A stretch of DNA of 64,000 nt from Tremella fuciformis (taxonomy: Eukaryota; Basidiomycota; Tremellomycetes; Tremellales; Tremellaceae): the NCBI GenBank assembly GCA_032768795.1, contig CP136492.1:1-64000 (forward strand), given 5' to 3'. Numbering within the stretch: position 1 is the first letter of the stretch; every line of letters starts with the position of its first letter. Under the pieces are notes generated by a model. It was given only the letters and a program-made list of their open reading frames with translations, had not been told where the DNA came from and made no database searches. Position numbers and translations under genes: made by a program. Below, one piece after another: positions 9,531 through 20,306 of the stretch.

Positions 9531-9821
9531 GGATGCATGCGAGAGTCATCCCAGATATATTTGGGACCATATTAGGCTACTTACTTCGACAATCAACTCA
9601 ATATTCCAATTACTGACCGCGTCACAGCCAACCAAAGTCAAATACCCAGCCAACTTTGGATGCCCGTAAATCCGTCAGTTTTTACCCGATCGGGAAGATC
9701 ATTACATTTACGAATAGCTCTTTTGTCGAACTTTTTGAATCCAAAAAAAAATTTCAAAAAATCTCGATGCGCGAGAAAGTCCCCCCCCCAGGACCTGCCT
9801 GTAACCCCCAGGACCTGCCTG

Positions 9822-9852
9822 TAACCCCCTAACCCCCTAACCCCCTAACCCT
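9822..9852. repeat. Innermost interstitial telomere tract
   Basis: Three CCCCCTAA units ending CTAACCCT, joined to non-repetitive sequence at 9853. It marks an older chromosome end onto which the element array was later added. Confidence 0.93.
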
Positions 9853-11246
9853 GGCAATGCACCGTTAACGGTCCGTTGCAATCAAGTGTACGGGACGCCA
9901 AAACACGTGACGGCCACATGGCAGGCATGGACGGACCGTTCAGCAACCGTTGACCCATGGTGCCGGCCCGTTGTCCGCCATGTACTTATGCATGAGGGAA
10001 GAGACCAAATAAAGACGGGCCGTCTATGTCTATGAGACCAAAAGCACCGACAAGAGACGAACCGACAACGGACCCACAGACAGCGCACAAGAAGGTAGAG
10101 GGTCAGACGGACGGTCCGTTAAGTGTGGTTGACGAACGAACACGGCTGGCCGTGATACACGCAACGGGCGCACTTCTGACGAGGTCCTTCAATGACGCAC
10201 TTGTGCGGAGTGGCACCAAGCGAGCAACGGTAACAACGGGCCTCGGCATCATGACCACGGAGCAGCATCTTGTGGTAACGGGCATGGCGACGGATCCGCT
10301 GCTCATTAGCACATCCTCGTTGAAGGCCGTCCACGGCCCGTTCTTACCGCATCAATGATCTCAGCGGCCCGTCTTTCCTCGCGTTCGAAGCGCTCTGCCT
10401 CCGCTTTCAGAATGGCCTCACTGACAGCCTTCAAGATCTTTCGAAACTCGGCGGCTGACGGGCCGCCCACGACCGTGGACGGGACTTGACGGCGATTCAT
10501 GATTGTGTTGACCCTGGTTGCAAAGAGAGTCGGACCGCTAGCAGTTGAGGTGACTGAGACCACATCCGTGGTAGAGGCAGCACTTGTCGTCTGGACGGAC
10601 GGTGCCGGGTCGTCAACGTTGACAGTTGCATCTGAGTCGACCTCATCCTGCTCAATGACGGTTGTCGCGACTTCTGACGGCTGGTACTCGGAGGATGACG
10701 TCCCGTCATCAATAGCACTTGTTGCAGTGGACCACGGGTTGTCGGACTGGTTGTCCATGTTGTCGATGGTAGACGGACCGTGATCAGCAACATTGGGCTG
10801 TGCATTCATTGCTTGCTGCACCGTTAGCAATGACAGAAACTGCAAACGGACCGACCTCTTCAACCCATTGCCAGAAGCTTGGAGTGAGACCATAAGCAGG
10901 AGTCGACATTGCAAGGTTGACGGACCGTTGACGGGCGGGCTGACGGACGTCTTACCCAAAACGGTACGGTCTTTTATGGCAGAAACATTGCTCTTAGAAG
11001 CATCTTAGGAGATAACGGCCGCCGCATGGAAGATAACGGCCGCCGGGTGAGAGATAACGGCCGCCGACAAACAATACAGAGACGGAAAACGGGGCAAGAC
11101 AGTTTGATAACTCAAAACCCCGCCCGCCCGCACCCTGGTACCTGCCCGTTCACGTGCAATAACGACAATGAACGGAGCGTTGGCAATCAGATAAACGTAG
11201 TTATCGGAGTAAGAACTAAGTGCGGCACCCGGGACAGGTGCCGCCC
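9853..11246. other. Decayed LTR-element interior with a repeated 9-bp palindrome
   Basis: Lies between the old telomere and an LTR. ACGGACCGT/ACGGTCCGT (palindromic apart from the central base) and partial forms recur at about 9873, 9931, 10107, 10770, 10847 and 10918. AGATAACGGCCGCCG is present three times in tandem at 11008-11067. A polypurine tract at its right edge suggests it is the 3' interior of a plus-strand LTR element. No pol domain is readable. Confidence 0.5.
10306..10893 (-). CDS. Hypothetical acidic protein within LTR-element remnant
   Basis: 195 codons from an ATG at 10893-10891. The middle is rich in Asp, Ser, Thr and Val and has low complexity. The C-terminal ~50 residues are a charged probable helix with an ERFEREERRAAEII core. 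No family is recognised. It is antisense to the direction implied by the neighbouring LTR and polypurine tract, so it is either a chance frame or the start of a gag of an element facing the other way. GC-rich codons and low complexity favour caution. Confidence 0.25.
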   Translation of the reverse strand: MVSLQASGNGLKRSVRLQFLSLLTVQQAMNAQPNVADHGPSTIDNMDNQSDNPWSTATSAIDDGTSSSEYQPSEVATTVIEQDEVDSDATVNVDDPAPSVQTTSAASTTDVVSVTSTASGPTLFATRVNTIMNRRQVPSTVVGGPSAAEFRKILKAVSEAILKAEAERFEREERRAAEIIDAVRTGRGRPSTRMC

Positions 11247-11257
11247 AAGGGAGGGGG
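11247..11257 (+). other. Polypurine tract
   Basis: AAGGGAGGGGG lies three bases before the TGTTATGACC start of the LTR. This is the usual place of the plus-strand primer next to a 3' LTR, and it orients the element left to right. Confidence 0.6.
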
Positions 11258-11260
11258 TAC

Positions 11261-11847
11261 TGTTATGACCCGGTCATAACACCGCATCAGATGAGACTAC
11301 ATAGAGTACCATAGTACATGCCTTGGGGGCTACATCTAAGAGCAGTCTTAGAGCAATCTAAGAAGTGTTCAAAGAGTATACTCGCAGAGCACTCTACGAG
11401 CCCTCTGAGAGCAATCAACGAACACTCTCAGAGCGTTCAAAGAGTTTACTCATAGAGCACTCTACGAGCACTCTCAGAGCATTCTTCGAGCACTCTTAGA
11501 ACATATTCAGAGAGCAGGCTCAAAGAACGCTCTAAGAACCCTCTAAGAACAGTCTTAGAGTGTTCTTAGAGAAGAGTGTTGCCACTGGCCTTCTGCTCTT
11601 AGAACACAACTGCAGTGTATAAAAGACGGCCCTTTCAGGCCTCTCTTCCCCCAAGGATCAAAATATCAATAGTTACTTCTCTTGACCTCAGCACCGCTCT
11701 CCTGCTTCATCCAGTTACTTGCTCTGATCCTTCCAAGTGACATCCCCATCCCTCGTCGACCAGATCACAAGCTCCCTCTTACTTAGGTAAACCTCTGCCT
11801 TCTAATCGTCTCAGGTAAGCGAGGTCTACTTGGGACGGTTCGTAACA
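11261..11847 (+). mobile_element. 587-bp LTR, Ty3/Gypsy type
   Basis: Begins TGTTATGACC and ends GTTCGTAACA, with short inverted TGTTA/TAACA termini. The first 21 bp form a palindrome (TGTTATGACC facing GGTCATAACA). A degenerate ~22-bp repeat of GAGCACTCTACGAGC type fills 11330-11570 in the presumed U3. A TATAAAA box is at 11618-11624, followed by a pyrimidine-rich R/U5-like stretch. No 5-bp target duplication is visible. It is either the 3' LTR of an element whose left part was lost at the old chromosome end, or a solo LTR. Confidence 0.65.
11618..11624 (+). promoter_or_regulatory. TATA box of the LTR promoter
   Basis: TATAAAA sits 358 bp into the LTR, followed 20-40 bp later by a CT-rich stretch suited to transcription initiation. 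Confidence 0.5.
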
Positions 11848-12599
11848 ACTCATTATATTGGGCTACCTTGGCAATGTGTCATTCATGACAGACAATAAGG
11901 ACGACGACGGGCACGCAAAGAGATTAGATGCAAGCCAGAGCGGAGAGAAGACGATAGAAGAGAAGAGAGACGATGTCACGAGGCCTATACCTACCAAATA
12001 GCATAGGGCAACGCACAGTAAACCACTGCACCATAAAAGGGTCACGATGACCCGAGTCTCAGCTAGACTCGCGGTCTTTGGTACATATAGGGTACGGTGG
12101 CTGTCACCTCCGTGACAGACGACAAGAGAATACTAGAGAATATTGGGAACGAGTAGAAATGACTAGGAGAACGATGGAAGGATCCATGAGAGACGATGCT
12201 AGAAGAATCAGAGAGAGAACGGACGAGAGCAAGTGGATACTTAAGAAGGAAGATCGCAGAGGAAGCTCCTCAGCGATCTAGTTAACTAGTCCTCTAGATA
12301 GAACGTCTACTTAGAGAATCGACCGTACCAGTGACAAGAGATAGATAAGTGAGGTGAGTCTTGATTGCTCCTCACCCAGCTTGGTTCCACTCTACTCTTG
12401 TTCGTTACTATCTGTTACAAATAGTCGTTGATAGTTAGCAGCTTGAACCGATAGATTGATTTAGGTGAGCTTTAGTTGGATCTAAAACAGGTCACCGGGT
12501 ACAGGTCTGACAATAGGTCTCATAATCTGTTGTAGTTCCTGCATAAAGAGATGTCTTCTACCAGAATTTCGAGTCTACCGGCTACCAGGGTCGACCTTA
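11848..12599. other. Spacer between LTR and copia relic
   Basis: AG-rich sequence with a short plus-strand frame (12078-12281) rich in Arg and Glu. It has no recognised domain. No LTR boundary, RNA gene or conserved frame could be supported. Confidence 0.5.
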
Positions 12600-14130
12600 A
12601 TTGAGCCTCCCAACAGCCACGACTTAGCAGCCTCGACAGGGAGCACACGCTGACTCGAGCAATCGGCACGAAATACACGTCTTGCAGGGTGAGGCGTTAT
12701 TCCGACCCGAGCGTCTCGTCGATCTCGCCTACCTCGACGGGCTCGACGGGACCTCCGCTAGCCAGCCCAAAGACGGCGGGCGTCTCGAGTGTTCGCACGC
12801 TCTTGAAGGTGCGGGGTCAAATGATGGGTGGCTCCGCTATCGATCACCCAGTCCGTCTCAACGATGTTCTCTCCCGTCCCGACGATGTTCTCATATCCTT
12901 GGCGGTCGCCGCCTCACAGACGGTCTCCCCGGTCTCTGCGATCTTGACGATCTTGTCGGTGGCAACGACCTTGCTCTCAGCCCATGGGTTGCCGAGCAGA
13001 TCGGTTCATTCGGTGGTGCCCACGGTGCGACCGATTCAGGTGTCCATCCCGCCGGCTGCGAGCTGGCTTTCCTTGCTTGCCTTAGCTGGGATGGTTATGC
13101 ACCTGTCCTTGGTGGGTCGCTTGTCCTCGTCTGCGACCGAGCGCCCATCATCAGAGCTCTCGTCGCTATCATCGTTACCGTCATCCTCGGTGTCGCTCTG
13201 CTGGTCGCGATGACGTCTCTGTCGGTCCTCCATGCGGTCTCTATGAGTCTTACGCTGACGTGCAGGCTTGCAGTCACGCTCCCAATGACCCATCTCACCG
13301 CATCGCCAGCACTCGTCATCCTTCCTAGCCTTGCTGCAACGACGCTCTGCTACCATGACGGCGTCTCCGTTGTTCCTCTCTGTCAGGCCGTATTGATCAA
13401 ATCGGCCATGTCGTCCGTGCGACGGCCTGGCCCGCCGTCGAGCGATCTCGGCGGTGTACTTTGAGAGCACGACAGACCACGTCTGCTGACTCTTAGCGAT
13501 AGGTCGGCGCGCACGATGTTGAAGGCGGGGTCCAGGATCGTCGACAGGAATCTCTGTGCGCGCTCGTCATCGCTCAGGACGATCCCGACGCGCATGCCGT
13601 CCGAGATCGCCTTCGAGAACGTCTCTACGTGCGCGTTCATGTCGTAGCGGAAGCTCACCTTTGAGCTCAAGCGTCCAAATGCCAGCTTCCACGATCCGCT
13701 TATCCAGGAGGTCCACTTCGTGCATCCTATCGCAATAACGCCACATGTCGACGGCTGCGAGCAGGTCTTCGATGTCGAGCCTGATGGCGTGTGAGGTCGT
13801 CCCCTTCAATATCGCCTGCGCCCTGCTCTCGGGGGCTTGCCACCGTTCCCAGTCTCTCTTGCTCGACATCGAGCCCCAAGGCGGCATTCCAGCAGTCTGC
13901 TAGCTGCAAGGCGATCTCGACAGCTGCTCGCCACCGCGCGTAAGACGACGGGTCGTGCGATAGCTTCGGAATCGCGTCAATGTTGAGTCTGGAGGTCAAC
14001 ATCTTGCGATAAGGGTTTCCAAGACTGTCGACGGCGGTCTATGCACGCGTGGGGTGCTGCGATCCTGTCCAATGCTTCCAGAGCGTCCCGGCTGACGGCG
14101 ACGGCTCGAGCGATGATCTCCAGCGAGCTG
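12600..14130 (-). pseudogene. Ty1/copia relic: gag, zinc knuckle and start of protease
   Basis: On the minus strand, several frames together match the N-terminal half of the intact element at 29068. From right to left these are the NIDAIPKLSHDPSSYARW gag start (~13990), DWERWQAPESRAQAILKG (~13850), NAHVETFSKAISDGMRVG (~13640), a CCHC knuckle CWRCGEMGHWERDC (~13310), the protease motif DSGATHHLT (~12835) and a VFGLAS...VEVGEID segment (~12740). Frameshifts and a stop break it, and integrase and RT are missing. Upstream sequence to about 14130 still resembles the element's 5' leader. Opposite-strand frames at 12682-13464 are shadows. Confidence 0.85.
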
Positions 14131-14299
14131 CGGATCTACATATATAATGCAGTCAGACGGCCTGTGCACACCAGCATGGCCGTCGTTCTATTGTTCGCCT
14201 CCGCATCCTACCCAAAAAGGCAATTCCGGTGGCTATGAGGCGTTCACGGTGCTTATTGTTCAACATCGATGGACCACTAACTATCATGTCATAACGCTA

Positions 14300-15336
14300 T
14301 TAGGCGTAACCGTCGGCTTGCCCTTCGCTCGCCGCGATCTCATCGTGCGCCCACCCCAACATCTTCTTGGCTTTTGTATTGTCCCAAAGGGCGCGTCTCG
14401 GATGCCCCTTCCAGTACCCCTCATCGACGAGTCCAAATCGACCGCCCCAATATCGCCGCATCAGCTCCAAAGTGGATGCCGACTGTCTTGTCGCCACCGT
14501 TGCCCGTTGCAGAGCATCGGCCGGGCCCTCCCAACAGATATCATCTGCGACAATGTTGAATACTTCGTGCCCCTCCCATCCCTCGGATGTGAGACCAAGT
14601 AAGCACGCGAAGGCGCAGGCGTCGTAAGAGGTCCACGAAAAGGCATCGCGGGGATGGTGATGCTCGACAGCGTATGCGTAATCAATCGCACAGAAATGAA
14701 ACCTGAGCGATGCTATGCGAACGTTGGGGTGATAGAAGCGACAGGTGGCATCGGCTTGGAGCTCACAGACGCTTCCACATCAGCCCCAATCATGACGTGC
14801 AGTCGCTCACGCTTTGGATAATGCATACGCGTCCTCCTAGAAATGGTCAACGTGGTCCCCCTCAGCCGACATACCGGTCTTCTGGGCGCATCTTCCCTGA
14901 CGGGAATCGAATCAAAGCGATGATGTCCCGGCGGCGAATAGCTCAAGCCTGTCGCGTTGACGCTGCTGGCTTGGACGATGCGCTTAATACCGTATTGAGC
15001 CGCCGTTTGCATGATGTTGTAGCTTCCCGACACATTCATGTTGTGAACCGCTCGTACGTCGTGCCTTGTCGGATCGGGAATAGACCCGAGATGTACAACG
15101 GCATTGATGCGCGGCGAGGCATTATCGAGTACCGCTTCGAGTGCCTTGTAGTCTGTCAAGTCGCAGCAGTAGAAAGACAAAAGGTTTGCTGCAGCTGCCG
15201 GGGCCAATGTGTCACGAAAGTCTCGCGGAAGTGGCACGAGGTCTATGGCGGTGACTCTGCATTGGCGTGCCAGCAGGAACCTCAAGGTGTGCAAGCCGAC
15301 TCGCCCAGCAGCGCCGGTCAACAAAACGCTGAGCAT
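14300..15336 (-). CDS. NAD-dependent sugar epimerase/dehydrogenase (extended SDR)
   Basis: 319 aa in three exons. Introns are at 14837-14874 (38 nt) and 14772-14810 (39 nt). The start is the ATG at 15336, just before the nucleotide-binding motif LLTGAAGRVG. An acidic residue after the second strand (AIDLVP) fits NAD binding. The catalytic Tyr-x3-Lys (DAYALSKA) is restored exactly by splicing intron 1. The C-terminus has RRYWGGRFGLVDEGYWKG. The family includes UDP-glucose epimerases and uronate or aldose dehydrogenases; the substrate is unknown. Next to sugar hydrolases it may oxidise or epimerise a released monosaccharide. It is cytosolic, with no signal peptide. Confidence 0.85.
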
Positions 15337-15703
15337 GGCGTTGCTAGGGAACAAGAGCAATACGCAGAAGCTGAATCTGGATACTGGGCCGGGGAAGAAA
15401 TGGGAGATTCCAGGGACAAATTACCCGTTAATGCCCCGGTGAAATAGTGGTACGATACTGTCCGTGCAAGATATGAGTCATGCTCTATGGCCTCAGACGA
15501 TGCCGGTCGGGTGATTTCGAGCTGGGAACCCGCGTGGATTGCCTACGTGGTGTGCAACACCGCAACACGGCACTCGGGAAAGGGAAAGGATCCGAGCGAT
15601 GCGCCGTTCTCGCCGAGGCGTTTTTTTCCTTGTTCAGCCGTTTGGGGGAGTGCCGGCGGCGCAGTTCGTGCGAGTCAGAGCTCAAACTTTAGTCACATCC
15701 CGC

Positions 15704-17441
15704 CTACACCCGGTATACGACTACCTCTGCAACTTTCGTCCTCGCAGGGATGAAGGAGTGAATTGGACATGCTCCGAGGTCTGGTCGGCTCCAAGGCATG
15801 TAAGCCGCCCTCCCATCTCCGCTCACTTCGTCCCCGTTCAATGTCCTCAGTGTGAACCAATGGTCCAGCTCATCGATGTCCTTCTCCTTCACGTGAGCGA
15901 TGCCGCTGTACGCCGTACCTAGCAAAGTCGATGTGAACGTCGCAGAGAAGCCTTCGCCGATGAGACAGAACTGGTCGGGGGAGGTCTGAATGACGAGACC
16001 ATACGCGGGGGACGGATGTCCCGGAACAGGCGTTCGCTGTATCACAATCTTCCACGTGCCCATTGTCGACGAACACGGCGCAGCGGGATCGTGAGAGCCC
16101 TTTTCGTAACGATCGAAGTGGAAACCGAACATTGCCTGGCCGGCCTGACGAGCCGCAAGGATGAGAGGCGACACACGACGTAGCAGGCTATAGTGATTGG
16201 CGAGACTGCTGTCTGCGGGATCTTCCTGATCAAAACCAAATGGCGAGACACCAAGCGCGCCGTGGGTCCCAAACGCGGACCATGTGCGAAGCATGCCGTC
16301 TTCTTCTATTCGCTGTTCCGGGATAAGTAGCGGTTTACCATGACGTCCGTACGAACGACAATGATGATCGTAATCGTCAAAGTAGATATCGGGGGCAATC
16401 GTGAACAGACTCGGAGTGAGCAGGTGCCACATGTCGAGCACCGTGTCGCTCGGACCCCCGGAAGGATACTCTCCCGGCTGACTCCCGGCTGCGAGCTGAG
16501 CGGTGCCCATACCTGTCTCGAGCTCGGGACCCAAGCTTCGCAGCCATGCGTTGGTGTAGAGCGGTAGGGGATAGACTTCTCTGCCCGCGGCCGCGACCGT
16601 CTCGACGTGCCGCGCCGTGTGATACGTCATGAATAGCTCGTCGGTCCTCGCACTCGTTCCAAACACCTGCTCCCATGATCTTCGAGAGGTAGGCGGATCT
16701 CGAAAGAACCGCTCGAGAGCCGTCATGAACAGGGGATTGAAAGAGTCCCGTCCATCATTCAAAGCTTTTACGAGGCTGTCGGGAACCTTTTCCTCGCGAA
16801 AAGCCTGACTGGCTGCGGGCGATCTGTCACGAGAGTCCCCCAACATGCCGCATTCATTCTCGACTTGCACCATGATCACCGTACGATGGACCGAATCGAT
16901 CTGCTTGAGATGCTTCATGAGCTCGGCAAAAGCTCTCGCATCGAATGCGGTGATTCGAGAGCCGTGCAAGGACATGCAGTTTATCATTCGAAGGCTCCCA
17001 TCCGCAGTTGAATGCACCTGGCACTTTGGAAACCGCTGGACGTCTCGCTTCACCCACCCTGGTACGTAGTTGGACTGGCCTACAGGGCGTCAGGACCATC
17101 CGAGCGCGTAAGTTGGGCGTACCGTTCTTCATTGCCCCAAACCACAACAGCGCCAGACGTATTCCGTGGAAACGCGCGTCATCGATAACCTCGTCGAGGG
17201 CTGCAAAGTTGTACACGCCTTCGTCAGGCTCCACGATGTCCCAACCTACGGCTCCAAAAAGGGTGTTCACATTGCAAGCCACCGCTTTGGGCCATATTTC
17301 CTTCATGTATCGGGGTGACGAAAGAGAAGAGTTGTTGAGCTCGGCGCCCCTAATGAGGTAAGGGGCTCCATCGACGAGCAATTGATGGTGACCGCTTGGC
17401 AACAGCTCCACACGGGGAATGTCTTCCGGACGCTGGGGCAT
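15704..17441 (-). CDS. GH35-like beta-galactosidase (DUF5597-type)
   Basis: 564 aa, with one 43-nt intron (17080-17122) whose removal joins the WFGAMKNG and QSNYVPGWVKRD segments. The start MPQRPEDIPRVELL leads into LVDGAPYLIRGAELNNS, typical of the family. Catalytic residues fit GH35/GH42-like clan A: acid/base Glu in QVENECGMLGDSRD, nucleophile Glu in PLLIPEQ. There is no signal peptide, so it is intracellular. It would hydrolyse a galactoside or related glycoside taken up by the cell. It is encoded in the same direction as the GH1 gene upstream (395 bp apart) and the epimerase downstream. Confidence 0.85.
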
Positions 17442-17836
17442 CGTGTCGTGAGGACTACCAAAATCAATGGGAGGCTGTTGGCGACTTTGAGGGGGGTTTT
17501 AAGCGGAACAGCGGTCGGCAACTCGGCGCCCCTTCCCCGTATCCGCCGATTGACCCGAGAAAACGGATTAGTCTTGAACAATAAGCACCGTGAACGCTCT
17601 TTGGGTAGGGTGCAGAGCAGTACAATAAGACCACGACGGTTCAGCTTCGCACGGCCGTCTGACTGCGTTATGTATATGTAGAATTCGGCCCCAGGAAGGC
17701 GAATGCATACCACGCTCATTTTGTGACAATCGATCATCTTTAGTACGAAAAGCTTATGAAATCTTTCAGGAAGTCAAAAAAGTTTAGAAAAAGCAACGTT
17801 GAGAGCCTGGACAAATTATGCACATGTAGCCCGAGC

Positions 17837-19785
<1,949 letters not shown>

Positions 19786-20306
19786 GGTGGATGCAAAACT
19801 TGCAAAGGGAGTCGTTGTGACTGTTGAGGAAATAGGATTGGTAACTTCTGCAGACACAAACGGACAGCTGGACGAGGAAAGCTCTACCCTGAAGCCTCGC
19901 CGGGCAAGTCGCCGCTGGAACGCTGGAGAGACAAAAGTAGGAGTAACCCAGCACGTCGTCTTCGCGGGATTCGCTTTTCGCTATCCACCGCATATGTCCC
20001 GGTCGTATCTCTGCTATTGCAATCTCGGCGCGGGATCCTGAGTCCGGCGACCTATCCGTTGGCTCTATCCATGGTCTTGGGTGGGGGCTCCAAGACCGGC
20101 GACTTCCAACCTAAGCACCCCCGGGCCTTGCCCTTATGGCAGAACCGAGAGATATTCGGATACGGCGATTTGTCCCCGACCGACTCCCCGCCGGGTCGAT
20201 GATTCTTCTGGACCCTCGGCCCCGCAAGTGATTAAATACCGCTGCGGGGACGATCTTTCTGTGTTTCATCCAGCTCTTACAACCACCACTCGTCGCCAGT
20301 AGCAAC
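19786..20306. other. Divergent promoter region, GH1 / transporter
   Basis: 521 bp between the two starts. A weak CGACC-N12-GGTCG inverted repeat lies at 20177-20198. No TATA box or other clear element stands out. Confidence 0.35.

Larger units (their letters stand above)
7170..9821 (+). mobile_element. Telomere-attached OTU element, copy 6 (longest)
   Basis: 2.65 kb, and the innermost copy. It carries a 217-codon OTU-protease frame that is still open at the left breakpoint. Next comes ~1.5 kb of repeated hairpin units, a tRNA-like sequence, then a unique ~450-bp 3' part ending TCTCG-ATGCG-CGAGA, a C-run and CCAGGACCTGCCTGTAACCCC. The last 20 bp (CAGGACCTGCCTGTAACCCC) are tandemly doubled here. 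The 3' end points to the centromere and the 5' end to the telomere, as in known telomere-attached non-LTR retroelements. No reverse transcriptase, Rep or helicase is present in the retained part, so the class is undetermined. Confidence 0.85.

Noticed and set aside
7170..9821. Assignment of the OTU element to Helitrons
   Set aside because: OTU domains and a 3' hairpin (TCTCG-ATGCG-CGAGA) would fit, but there is no CTRR terminus and no Rep/helicase, and the 5' truncations speak for end-attachment. Left open rather than claimed.
11848..12599. Gypsy element body to the right of the LTR at 11261
   Set aside because: No primer site starting with TGG lies next to the LTR end and no gag or pol motif follows. 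The polypurine tract on the left side favours the opposite reading.
12682..13464. 260-codon plus-strand frame
   Set aside because: It is the antisense shadow of the minus-strand copia relic, whose knuckle and protease motifs are recognisable.
19786..19857. Longer N-terminus for the GH1 protein
   Set aside because: The upstream frame has only a GTG, not an ATG; MSPSLRPDFLWG fits the usual family start.
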